Shown here: piece after piece, positions 9,115 through 17,576 of the stretch | Layout of the letters: each line of letters begins with the position of its first letter | Numbering within the stretch: position 1 is the first letter of the stretch | Assembly (NCBI GenBank): GCA_900404475.1 | Contig: OUQQ01000322.1 | Span: forward strand, 1-22,151 | DNA length: 22,151 nucleotides | From: Spongospora subterranea | Lineage: Eukaryota; Endomyxa; Phytomyxea; Plasmodiophorida; Plasmodiophoridae | Direction: 5' to 3' | Position numbers and translations under genes: made by a program | The notes under the pieces: generated by a model | The model's database searches: none | Seen by the model: the letters and a program-made list of their open reading frames with translations, nothing else | What the model was told of the DNA's origin: nothing

Positions 9115-9383
9115 GACAACCAATGGTATAATATGGTATACAGCTATTGGCGGGTTCTTATTGGTCGGGTACTCCTTTGTACTCCCAGGTGTTTCCTTAC
9201 TTCCGCCTGGCCGCTACAAATATCTTGGGTATCCACTGAAGGAACCTGTTAGACCAGCTGGATTCAGCAACATAACCTGCCCTAACGAACGCAACGAATG
9301 GGAATCCACCCGTGGTTTCGAACTCATGCCTTACACTCACCTGGCCTTACCTGCCACCAACCGGGACAGACAGGAATCAAGCT
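9115..9383 (-). mobile_element. SINE-like dispersed repeat, minus-strand copy
   Basis: Read on the minus strand from 9383, the first 70 bases match the plus-strand copy at 6828-6897 in 58 positions without gaps. GTTCGAAAC at 9323-9315 fits the tRNA B-box consensus GWTCRANNC exactly. An A-box-like TGGTGGCA lies 36 bases before it. The body downstream (to about 9115) has weaker similarity, including a shared GGAAGTA segment. A plus-strand open frame across 9113-9391 looks like a by-product of the repeat rather than a gene. The A box is only approximate, so a tRNA origin is likely but not certain. Confidence 0.58.
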
Positions 9384-9439
9384 TCAGGTGACAGCCAAGG
9401 AAAGTTGATTCAATTAAAACTCAAAATTTACTGAATTGA

Positions 9440-9990
9440 TCATGATAACGGATCATTTTTTTGCAGCAGTTCGGCATTATATGCGAGCAGTTTCGTGCAG
9501 GCGGACGTGGCCGAACATGACGGCACCGTGTAGTGAATCACGTCGGCAACAATGCATCGGTCCTAACGCCATTCCACGATGACGGAAGCATTCAGTCGCT
9601 TACCTGACGTATCGCTGTTTTCAAAAAAGGAATTCGGGCCCAGGCCAGAGGGGCGTTGATATGAGAGGACCATCTGTTCAGTCGTTAATCAGACATTGGC
9701 AATGAAATTTGGACACCCGTCGACCTACCAGTGTCTCCCAACGTCCCGATCATTGATATCGTTAATGTAGAACTGGGTATTGGGACCAAACCCGATTCCA
9801 ATCCCGTCTGGCCTTGTTTACTTGTTGCGAATTCCGACGATGAAATGGTGCTGAAGTCGCACCTCTTCTTGGTCACCGTCGGCATGATCACACGATCGTC
9901 GGCCAATGCTGTCCCCATCGTAGCGTCGGCAACGTCTGTTTCCTGTGTCTTTGGCCAACAAGCGAGTTCGTTGTTGTTGACCCTGACCTA
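9440..9990 (-). CDS. spliced minus-strand gene or pseudogene, unidentified, with an in-frame TAG
   Basis: Three stretches of minus-strand sequence have strongly coding codon use. The first, about 9990 down to 9700, follows a TAG-type acceptor and reads VNNNELACWPKTQETD, ATMGTALADD and MPTVTKKRCDFS. The second runs from 9673 to 9566 and ends GKRLNASVIVEWR. The third, 9562 down to 9443, reads DRCIVADVIHYTVP through LLAYNAELLQKNDPLS and ends in TGA at 9440-9442. The second and third are in one frame, separated only by a TAG at 9563-9565. The first and second are probably joined by an intron of about 41 to 55 bp (donors GTAGGT or GTCCAA, acceptor AACAG before 9673), but no tested junction keeps the frame with confidence. 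No family was recognised. The locus faces the RRM gene divergently, with under 50 bp between them. Confidence 0.42.
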
Positions 9991-10035
9991 ACGGCGGGTA
10001 CTAGATGGTCGACCCTTAATCGCCATCGAATAGAT

Positions 10036-11644
10036 ATGCGACGACCGACAATGTCAACCGGTTCTCGCCCGATTCCTCCACCGCCATCGCCCTCATCGCC
10101 CTCGGCTCCGTCCACGTCCGACCTGGCCGACGCCTACCGCCTTCTGGCCACCGAATCCTTCGACCTGCGCCATCGCCTGGCGCTATACCAGACCGCATTA
10201 TCGTCGTCGGCATCGCACGACGATCATTGCCAGCTCGCCCATATCCTATCGCCATCGCCAACCCCCATCCTCTTTATCGACCGTATTCCTGGTCGCATCT
10301 CCGAGATCGCCATCAGCACCCGAATCGGCCCGCTGAACGCCGTCAAGCGCACTCTCAAGATCGGCATCTTCGATCGAACGAATCCGGTCGAGGCCTTTAC
10401 GGGTCATTACGGTTTATTCATCTCCTTCCCCACTTCATCCGATTGTCAATTCGCCAAACAAATTCTCCACAAACAGGTCAAATCACTCAGAACCATGAAA
10501 AATGGTTATCTTGATTTCCGATTTTGACCAAAAGTTCCAAAGATTGTGTTCCAAAATGATCGTCGAAATTGTGTTCATTCTGGGTTTGTTCAGCGATTGG
10601 TTTTGATTTTTGTAATGGGAAAGGTGTTCGGCGGTGATGGTATTCGAGCTCGATATGCGCTCGAATACCCAACGCGGTGCATATCGTCGTTCAGCCCGAT
10701 AGCGGCAATGCCCGAGTCGGTGGCGCGGTCGTTTTTCGGGCGATTCGGGCGGTTGACGAACCTGACGCGGGACGGTTTAGCGGATGGCTGGATTGTGGTG
10801 CGATATTCCACAATCGAGGACGCCGTCAATTGTCTCGTCAATATTCACCATAAAATCGTGGGCGGCGCCCTGATCGAGGCCGTTTTCGCTCGTGACGACC
10901 AAGACCACGTCCCCAGCGAACCCGAACACGTTCACCCGTCGACACAGGTTCAGGAACAGATTCACCAGTTGGACGATATCAAACGGATCATGTCCAGACC
11001 GGATCACGACACGATCAAACAGTTTCACAATAATCAACGACTTCTTCACAAATTCCAGGTGCTGTATCACCTTTTCACGATTAACGCATTCGTTACCAAA
11101 TTGAACCAAATCGCCTTTTGGTTCTCGTTGTTTTTTCAAAGGAAATCAAACTTTGTTTGTTTGTGGTTTTTGGGCAATGAAGTCCAATGGCGATCGTTTT
11201 TTGTTGAACTGAGTTGATGTGGATTAGGAATCGCTGGAAATCATTTTAGATTTGCCACCGAATCCAGTACGACTGTCGGTGATCAACGTCCTTGAACTTT
11301 ATGTTCGGAATACGCGGGATGGCAATGGCGAAAGCCTGGCCGACTGGATCGAACGGCGCCAGCCGCCGATTGATATCGTTGCCGAGGGGGACGACGCCTG
11401 CCCCGATTACCAATCCTATCTAAGGTTGGCGTCGGCCCAGGGTGACTGGCGCCATCGCGATGTCGTCTGGTATCTAGACCTGGTCCATACGATCACTGAG
11501 CGATGGACTCAGGCCGACCAGGTCCTATCACCCGAACTCATTCGCGATATTCTATTACCCGATGGACTGGCCATTCCAGAGGATCAGGTCGAAACGCACA
11601 CAGATAATATTCAAATGCCATTTCGAAAAATCACCAAATTATAG
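10036..11644 (+). CDS. RNA-binding protein with two RRM-like domains (three exons)
   Basis: Proposed exons are 10036-10476, 10624-11058 and 11228-11644, all joined in phase 0, giving about 430 residues. Residues 11-26 are Pro/Ser-rich. A first RRM-like fold covers about 77-161, with an RNP2-like ILFIDRIP and an RNP1-like GHYGLFISF. It is completed across the first junction by GIRARYALE. A second covers about 165-237, with TRCISSFSP, FFGRFGRLTN and DGWIVVRYSTIEDAVN. RNP aromatic positions are only partly kept, so RNA binding is likely but not certain. The third exon is a hydrophilic, Asp/Trp-containing tail. The second intron (CAG/GTGCTG to ATTAG) is well supported. The first could instead end at TTGTTCAG near 10590, adding about ten hydrophobic residues. 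Start codons at 10036 and 10051 are both possible. The gene might continue into the exons at 12385-13344. Confidence 0.7.
10639..10669. repeat. perfect 11-bp inverted repeat (hairpin) at the start of RRM gene exon 2
   Basis: GGTATTCGAGC at 10639-10649 and GCTCGAATACC at 10659-10669 are exact reverse complements around a 9-base spacer. The hairpin sits about 15 bp inside the exon after the proposed acceptor and codes part of the last strand of the first RRM. Confidence 0.85.
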
Positions 11645-12384
11645 TTTTAACTTCGACCGGCGCTTTTTGATCGAAGAAGTTTATCGCGTTGTTCTCACAT
11701 TTTTTCTGAATGAGTGGTTTTTGTCATTAAAAACAATTGTTGGATACGGCAAACTTCATATTGCGGAGATTGAGATAATCCTGTTCCTCTGTGCTTTGTT
11801 GGACTGGCGATCTTTCATACCGAGTTTTGTTGTTCCACCTTCGTTCAATGGATAGTTTATCCCGACGGCCCCACATTCGTAGCTGATCTGGTTTCGAATC
11901 AGATGAACATCATGGGGGTTTGCCACATATCGCTGTGTTTCTATCTGGATCGAATGATGTGGATGCGCCCTCGAGCCCATCTCCTGTATTGGGCGCTCGG
12001 GCTGAACGACGATTCCGCCTGTTCAGGTGGTCGGGTCCAACACCATCGCCCCAAGCCGAACACATCCAGATCCATGCCCGGTCGCCGATCGTCTGCGCCA
12101 TCGCCATCGACCCCTGGCCGTGGCCATGGCGATATCCGTAACATCATCCAGTTCACACTCTACAGATCAACGCCAGATCAGGTCCGATCTTTCACAAACA
12201 CTCTTGTCTCTGAAGTCAAAACAACATAGCGCGTTCATAAAAACCCCAACCTGAATTGACTTCACCAGATTGTTCGAAATCGTCATATTTCGTGTTAATC
12301 GGTTCAATTCCCCTTTAAATCACTGCTCTGGGAACATTGAACACAATTCAATTTCGTTGTTTTTGTTGAAAATTACTGATCCAG
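11645..12384. other. exon-like, GC-rich stretch without a fixed frame
   Basis: From about 11900 to 12180 the plus strand is GC-rich and open in more than one frame, with TCG CCA repeats like those in the first RRM-gene exon. A good acceptor (CTGTTCAG, before 12027) and a donor-like CAG/GTCCGA near 12178 frame a possible exon. None of the splice phases I tried links it cleanly to both neighbours. It may be a middle exon joining 11587 to 12385, or the 5' part of the next gene. Confidence 0.35.
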
Positions 12385-13344
12385 TAGTTGATTTGTCTGA
12401 GAAGGTGTCCGCTCTGGTCGATCGTATCACGAGGTCGCCGTTATCGTTGGACGAGTTCATGGCCCATTGCGAGCGGATCCCGTCCGCCATGCACCAGTTC
12501 GGCGTCGCCGGCGGGTCCATCTCGGAAACGGATCCCCGATCGTACTCGGTCCAGGTCGTCGACGACGTCGCCCGGCGTTGGATGGACTTCCAGCACCGGA
12601 TCGAGTTCGCCGGATTGGATATCTATCACGATAACGGGGTCTGGCCCGGCAACCGGATCCGCCGCCGATCCGATCTGCTCAACAGTGTCCTGGGGAAAAA
12701 GGTCAAATCCGGCCGTAGGGCGCTGGGCCGGTACGCCAACCTGATGGTCTGTATGTCTAGCGCCACGACCGCACAACCACAGACTCGATCCGGTAAACCA
12801 AACTCATCTACAAATACTTCTGACCAGGAACTGGTGCTGTTGTTTACAGTTTGAGATCGTATCACATTGTTTGTTGTAAAATGACCTCAATTGATCGTGA
12901 TTTGTTCTATTTTTCAATTTTTTTTTCTTGATGACGAAGTTGCTGTGATTTTGGTGTCATTATATGTAGTTTCTCGATGTCAGAACGAACGTTGATGAGG
13001 TTCGTAAAATCTGATCACAAACTGTTTGCGCAGATGTCGAATCGACGGCCATATTCCAATCGTACGAGAGCGTCCTACTACACGATATTCTATCGCGCGA
13101 CAACGTCGTCATGATCCAGTCGCGCCCGATCGGGAAGCACAAGCCCCGGTCGGGGAACTCGGATCGCAGCGCCACGACCACCGGTCCTGGCGTCGTGGAC
13201 CGATCGTGGTCGTCGGCATCGCTCGCCGATCATCATCCTAGAAATCGATTCAGGCGGAGCACATCCGGCCGAGGTCTTTCATGCTCGTTCGGGCAACGAA
13301 ACTCAAAACCGCCACGACCAACTTCAGCTATGACCTATCAGTAA
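12385..13344 (+). CDS. unidentified protein, last two exons
   Basis: The exon 12385-12750 follows a GATCCAG acceptor. It contains LSEKVSALVDRITRSPLSLD, FMAHCERIPSAMHQFG and RRWMDFQHRIEFAGLDIY. A consensus GTATGT donor at 12751 and a GCGCAG acceptor ending at 13033 join it, in phase 1, to exon 13034-13344. That exon continues YVESTAIFQSYESVLLHDIL and then a Ser/Arg-rich, probably disordered tail ending in TAA. Codon use is clearly coding. No domain was recognised; the first part looks helical. The 283-bp intron is long for this window. The start is not fixed: the exon needs an upstream partner ending in phase 1, so this is either the C-terminal half of the RRM gene or a separate gene starting in 11900-12200. 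It ends 60 bp from the convergent RIIa gene. Confidence 0.6.
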
Positions 13345-13403
13345 ACCGACATCATATTTGAAAAAGCGGGAAATTCCGCGAAAACTTTGTGGTCTTTATG
13401 GAA

Positions 13404-13681
13404 TTACTTTGCGCGAGAAGGCGATGAGGCCGATGCGAATTTGGTGAAGAACTGTTTGGCGTGGGCGTGGACGTCGTCAGGGCGATAAACCAGACAGGAT
13501 CGGATGAAATCGTGGGTCATATTGATCAGATCGGGATGAGCCGATCGAATGTATTGACCAGGATCGGTGTCGCCGGCGCCATTCTGAACAGAGATCAGCC
13601 GCCATTGAGTGATTTGCGGAACGGTTGGAGACGTCGGTCCCTGACCTGGGCAGTTTCATTAGCGCCAACAGGATTCGGCAT
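13404..13681 (-). CDS. small RIIa-domain protein, RIIAD1-like (two exons)
   Basis: Exon 1 is 13681-13646 and exon 2 is 13583-13404, joined in phase 0 across a 62-bp intron (CAG/GTCAGG to TGTTCAG). The product has 71 residues. From about residue 22 it reads YIRSAHPDLINMTHDFI and then YRPDDVHAHAKQFFTKF. This fits the RIIa dimerization-docking fold: His-Pro and a run of hydrophobic helix-1 residues, then the Arg-Pro-Asp-Asp helix-2 start and the AxxFF end. RIIa domains occur in the PKA regulatory subunit and in several ciliary and flagellar proteins. Stand-alone ones such as RIIAD1 are short like this one. Residues after the domain are a Ser/Lys tail. A role as a dimer anchoring to A-kinase-anchor-type helices in a flagellum is inference. 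The plus-strand frame over the same bases is its shadow. Confidence 0.7.
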
Positions 13682-13988
13682 CAACGACAGGACAGTGACC
13701 GATCAATTCACGGTACTCAGCCCCAATCTGGGTTGATTCGTCAACGGGCAATAAATGCTGAAACAGCAAGACGAATTGTTCAGATATCTCACACGATAAT
13801 GTTATCTGGCGCCATCACAAGTCCAATTTGTAGTTGACGTTGGGGATCTGTCAATAGGACGTTTCTCGACCGAATTAAACCCATCGCCATTCTCCCACTG
13901 GGAACCGATACTGTAAATCGTGACTTGTGTTTGGGCCAATTTGGTCGACGGGCGCGGGTACGGTGGATATTGTGCAGATCTGCCCACC

Positions 13989-14171
13989 ATGTCGACCATC
14001 CCTGTCATCTCTACCACCGTTAATCTAGCCCATCTCGTTCGCCCAACCCTCCCCCGCACTCTCGATCCAATCCTCCACGATTCCCATTATCCGCATCGCA
14101 TCGATTCAGATCAAATGCTTTACGATCCTGACGACAACAGCAAAACGTTTGTCGTTCTATCTGCTAAATAA
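13989..14171 (+). CDS. small protein of 60 residues, unidentified
   Basis: The ATG at 13989 lies in a strong Kozak context (CCCACCATG). The frame runs for 60 codons to TAA at 14169-14171, directly followed by A-rich sequence with AATAAA motifs. The product has a hydrophobic-neutral start (STIPVISTTVNLAHLV), a His/Asp-rich middle and a DPDDNSKTFVVLSAK end. No family was recognised. It may also be the last exon of a longer plus-strand gene, since GTGCAG just upstream could be an acceptor. A minus-strand frame overlaps it but lacks such signals. Confidence 0.42.
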   Translation: MSTIPVISTTVNLAHLVRPTLPRTLDPILHDSHYPHRIDSDQMLYDPDDNSKTFVVLSAK

Positions 14172-14187
14172 AAAAATAACAAATAAA
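14167..14187 (+). promoter_or_regulatory. poly(A) signal hexamers
   Basis: AATAAA occurs at 14167-14172, overlapping the stop codon of the small ORF, and again at 14182-14187. The surrounding A-rich run fits a 3' end for a plus-strand transcript. Confidence 0.5.
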
Positions 14188-14229
14188 ACAATCAATCCAT
14201 GATCGTGATTCCGTGTTTCCAACCACTTG

Positions 14230-14251
14230 CAACCTGCCACCTGGCAGGTTG
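14230..14251. repeat. near-perfect 22-bp palindrome
   Basis: CAACCTGCCA at 14230-14239 and TGGCAGGTTG at 14242-14251 are exact reverse complements separated by two bases. It lies about 45 bp after the poly(A) signals. Confidence 0.85.
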
Positions 14252-15151
14252 ATGAACAAATCGACAACTGCATCGGGTCAATAATCAACTCTAAGCACCC
14301 AGCAACGATGGCGACGAGCATCAGTCTGCATAGGATGTCACTTGATTGTATTTGTAGTTTATTGATGATGACAACAGCAGATATCTGGAGTTCAGGTCTC
14401 GATGGTCGCCATCGGATGCGATCAGGACCAGGTAGCTATTTGAACACAGAATACCAGAAACAATTTACAATGGAATCCCAATGAATGTTCTAAATTACCT
14501 AATTAATCCTGTAAAAGATGAACCGACCATCCACCTTCTTCAACGATGATTGCTGCAGCTCGTGTGCATGACGAGGTGAATACTCGGCCACAAGTTGATT
14601 AACGTTTTTTGTGAGGTGTTCACCCTATTATGGCGTGTCGACAATGAAGGGAACAGATGAGAGGTCGGTTGATTTCACACAGCGTGGGGAGAAAGCAGCG
14701 GGCGCGCCGGTCATGATCTAAACATGTCTTAGACCTGCAGATACTTAATCGCTCATCGGATCTGATGGTCCGCTTCTGCCTCACGAGCTAGACAAGATTG
14801 AGGAACGTTCAGCTGGGAACGAGCCAGCAACGTGAATAAGGCATCGGGGCAGTTTCTCGCTGAACTCTGTCTCTTTAATGAGGTGTTTACAAAACTATTC
14901 CTGTTTTATGGTCGACCTTGTACTATTTCATTCTGGAAATTGCTCTAAAAGCAAGATGCAGTTTCAGAACCATTTGTCAACCAAAGTTGATTAAACCGTT
15001 GAGTCGTTCTGACCTAAATCGTCGCCAGCAATTCGTTCTCGTCATGAGACCAGCGCTTTTCGATAAATCAGTTGTTCGTGTTGAATACGCGAATTAAGCG
15101 AAGCGCAAGGAACACAATTTGGGGAAAAAACAAATCGATGGAACGTCAGGG
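14252..15151. other. intergenic, no secure gene
   Basis: A weak plus-strand frame ends near 14484 (58 codons from the ATG at about 14308), and short frames occur near 14519. None shows a motif or a supported splice pattern. The right end would contain the 3' flank of the minus-strand TRAPPC2 gene. I see no RNA gene or repeat here. Confidence 0.45.
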
Positions 15152-15727
15152 TTAGGTTCGTGGGAAATATTTATCGGAAATGAATTTGACTGCGGTCGTA
15201 AACGATTGTGAGGTGATGGGCGACGTCTTCTCGTGGAACGGGTTCAGCTGCACCTTCAGATACGCATCGTAGAGGTCGGTGAAGAACGATCCGATCAGCG
15301 TTTCGTCCACGCTGGCGCCATGCAATAACATGAATTTAGTGTCTGACACACGACAAATTAGTGTGTTATTGAACTGCTATTTCGGGAGAAGGTTGTTCCT
15401 GTACACGAGGCGGTGACGTAGGCGCTGACCAACAGATCGTTGAACCGATCAACCTGTTTAAGGTACATGGCGGGACTTGTCCAAATCTTCTGGTCGACGA
15501 TGTCTGGAAAAAATAAATCGATCGTCAATGAGGATTTTGAAACAGAGAACGGAATTGACCTAAGGCGGCGTGGACGATAAACTGATTAACGTCCTCTTTC
15601 TGGATCGGGGTCAAAGGCGTCAGAGAAAATCGTCGCGATCAGAGCATACCTTCGAGTCGTAATCCAATCCGATCTGTAGTTCGTAGATGGGAATGTCTCC
15701 GGGGACCACAATACATAGATAGATCAT
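15152..15727 (-). CDS. TRAPPC2: TRAPPC2 / Trs20 (sedlin), TRAPP vesicle-tethering subunit, four exons
   Basis: Exons on the minus strand are 15727-15650, 15599-15560, 15503-15405 and 15342-15152, separated by introns of 50, 56 and 62 bp with GT-AG ends. All phases agree and give 135 residues; the human protein has about 140. Family features are IYLCIVVPGDIPIYELQI at the start, then NQFIVHAALDIVDQKIW, MYLKQVDRFNDLLVSAYVTA, KFMLLH, FFTDLYDAYLKV and LNPFHEKTSPITS near the end. These match the sedlin longin-like fold from strand 1 to the last helix. Sedlin is a core subunit of the TRAPP complexes, which tether vesicles and activate Rab GTPases between ER and Golgi. The gene appears intact. Two exons are 100 bp or less, so simple ORF scanning sees only its last exon. 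Confidence 0.95.
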
Positions 15728-16187
15728 GACGACCCGACAAAACAACACGATAAACCCAATGACCAAAGCGCCATGTCCAAACACAAAGACCACCTGAATA
15801 TTACCGTGACCACGCACCATTTTGTCGTAAGTGCAGTTACGTTGTTGACAGTTGTCCGCACGGTAAAGTGCAGTATGCGCTCCGCCAAATGTACCGTATT
15901 ATGTTGCCGGTCGCCCCCAAACAACCTGGGGTCAACACCAATTTGAGGAGTTCCGCTGAATTGTGTGTGGCTATGGACAACTAGCGCCAATCAAGGTTAT
16001 TTTTTTGTTTAGTTCAGCAGGCTGAACAACACATGGGTAGTGTGAGGTATTACCTGACCCCTGTCCTATGGCGATCACACGGGCACTTCCTTGGCGAAAC
16101 CACGATTGAGGAAAATCCCGTCTAGCCATGACAGTGCTGCGACCTGGAATTGGATTTATCGTGCGGTGTGAGTGCTGATTGAATAAA
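15728..16187. other. upstream of TRAPPC2, possible minus-strand exon
   Basis: A minus-strand frame of 103 codons covers 15971-16282 (IGVDDPHIGPLAMAINKP near its start). It overlaps the small plus-strand ORF that starts at 16188. I recognise no domain and cannot decide which strand, if either, is coding. The rest would be the TRAPPC2 promoter. Confidence 0.3.
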
Positions 16188-16325
16188 ATGTTAGTTTCCT
16201 GTAGTCTTGTGGCGATCGGCTTATTGATTGCCATCGCCAGTGGCCCAATGTGCGGATCATCTACCCCAATCAACCGATTCAAGGCAACCTACCGATCGGG
16301 TGAATTTGATTTCAGTAATCTCTAG
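16188..16325 (+). CDS. possible small secreted peptide (45 residues)
   Basis: The ATG at 16188 opens a 45-codon frame that ends in TAG at 16323-16325. The first 18 residues, MLVSCSLVAIGLLIAIAS, look like a signal peptide or membrane anchor. They are followed by GPMCGSSTPINRFK and a short polar end. It may be the first exon of a longer gene. The stop lies within a 14-bp palindrome (AATCTCTAGAGATT, 16317-16330), right before a duplicated segment. Support is only the hydrophobic N-terminus, so it could be a chance frame. Confidence 0.28.
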   Translation: MLVSCSLVAIGLLIAIASGPMCGSSTPINRFKATYRSGEFDFSNL

Positions 16326-16333
16326 AGATTCGG

Positions 16334-16390
16334 ATGCTCCGACCACAACCTAGACCAGCTCAGCAAATAAAAACAAATCCAACAAACAGA
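16334..16390 (+). repeat. dispersed direct repeat, copy 1 (Pro/Gln-rich coding segment)
   Basis: This 57-bp stretch beginning ATGCTCCGA closely matches 17250-17306, with about 26 of the first 30 positions identical and one single-base indel further on. In the same frame the copies read MLRPQPRPAQQ and MLRGQPKPAQQ. The frame of this copy stays open to a TAA near 16494 (about 54 codons). Confidence 0.75.
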
Positions 16391-16499
16391 AAACCACAGC
16401 GTTTGCGTTTTAAGTTGATGAAAATACCTTGCCAGCGAGGCAAGTTGGTTTACCCATGCATTTGTAGTGTGTCTGGTCTCGGAGTCGTTGTTTAACATT

Positions 16500-17049
16500 C
16501 GCATTATAAGCCAGAATGGGCATGACTCAAGCTTTCAAGTCTACTTGCTTGGTCGCCGTCAACATCGTGATATGCCGAATTACAGTACACGGTTTGTAGA
16601 TCAACCATCCAAACCCCCACGATGATATTCAATTTGAAACTTGTTCAACGCGATCGGCAACCAGATTCAAGGGCCGACTCGCCAAAGCCCTGACTTAATA
16701 TGGCAACATCACAAATATCTAACTTCAAGCCAACGTCCTTTGATACTGCCATAACGAATTCGTTTCCATTTCGACCACTAATAGGTTAAACGTTTGGTAA
16801 ACATTGATAAACGTTGATGGGCTTTGATAGGATGCGAAACGAATCGATTCATCAGATTCCTTGATGATGGAAAGATCTAAAAAGTCAACCGAGGATTTAG
16901 AACTTACGAATGAGAACCTGATTCGAGTGGTTCATCAGGTGTTGAAGTTGAGTTAGATCGGCTAAACTTTTCTGGAATATGATGAAAACAGCGTCAATGT
17001 ATTTTTTATCTTTGCTACCGAGGCCTGACAGGTTTGTTCATTTAAGCGC
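16500..17049. other. no secure gene
   Basis: Only short frames are present. One near 16515 starts MTQAFKSTCLVAVNIVICRI, a hydrophobic stretch of doubtful meaning. Bases 16770-16840 hold loosely repeated TTGATAAACG / TTGATGGGC-like words. I see nothing I can support. Confidence 0.4.
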
Positions 17050-17078
17050 ATCTTCGTATACCCCAATAATTACGACTC

Positions 17079-17453
17079 TTGCCTGGGGAACTCTCGAAAA
17101 AGGGGTTAGGGCTTGAAAGAGGATTGAAGAGATGTTCAAAGTGCCAGTTGACCGAGGGTGCTAAAACCGAGACGCTCGCGAAAGAAAATGCAGCACGCAA
17201 TACAGCCCTGATCATGAAACAGCAATCCCTGGAGAGCACAGTTTCAACAATGCTCCGAGGCCAACCTAAACCAGCTCAGCAACAGAAACCGAAGTCCAAC
17301 AAACAGGGGGATGTTCCAGGCTCTCCAAACCCCCGTCAAGCGCCTGAAACTCAATCGGGCCAAACTGGAAAATTCTCCAAGCAGAAATACAAAAGGCTAA
17401 CAATATTCAGCTCTAACCCTTCATCGAACAATTTCTCCACTCCTTCCAATTAA
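17079..17453 (+). CDS. hydrophilic Gln/Lys/Pro-rich frame, partial or exon, unidentified
   Basis: The frame is open for 124 codons to TAA at 17451-17453. The first ATG inside it is at 17214, so the upstream part (with CSKC) is either an exon reached by splicing or untranslated. From 17214 the translation is MKQQSLESTVSTMLRGQ, then PKPAQQQKPKSNKQGDVPGS and a Ser/Asn-rich end. It looks disordered and basic. The segment MLRGQPKPAQQ is duplicated at 16334. A retroelement gag origin is possible, but no capsid or knuckle motif is visible. Confidence 0.4.
   Translation: MPGELSKKGLGLERGLKRCSKCQLTEGAKTETLAKENAARNTALIMKQQSLESTVSTMLRGQPKPAQQQKPKSNKQGDVPGSPNPRQAPETQSGQTGKFSKQKYKRLTIFSSNPSSNNFSTPSN
17250..17306 (+). 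repeat. dispersed direct repeat, copy 2
   Basis: This is the partner of 16334-16390, about 916 bp away in the same orientation. It is embedded in the Gln/Lys-rich open frame and keeps the same reading frame as copy 1. Confidence 0.75.
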
Positions 17454-17576
17454 TTTTGCGATCACTGCCTTTATTCCAACATGACTTTCCATAAACTAAT
17501 TGCCTTCTCCACCGCCGGGCAATACGTTAGAACGAGCGCAACATCTAGTAGTTTTTTTTTGAATTGTCGTGAAATG

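Noticed and set aside
9311..9383. A functional tRNA gene on the minus strand
   Set aside because: The B box is exact, but no acceptor stem or full cloverleaf could be drawn, and the A box is only approximate. A SINE head fits better.
9113..9391. Plus-strand ORF of 92 codons as a gene
   Set aside because: It coincides with the minus-strand SINE-like repeat, and its C-terminal half is a translation of the reverse complement of the tRNA-like head.
9731..9991. Plus-strand ORF of 86 codons
   Set aside because: It starts at GTG rather than ATG, and the opposite strand has better coding codon use and an ATG-initiated frame over the same bases.
13461..13736. Plus-strand 91-codon frame
   Set aside because: It begins at a non-ATG codon and lies antisense to the RIIa gene, whose exons join in frame and match a known domain.
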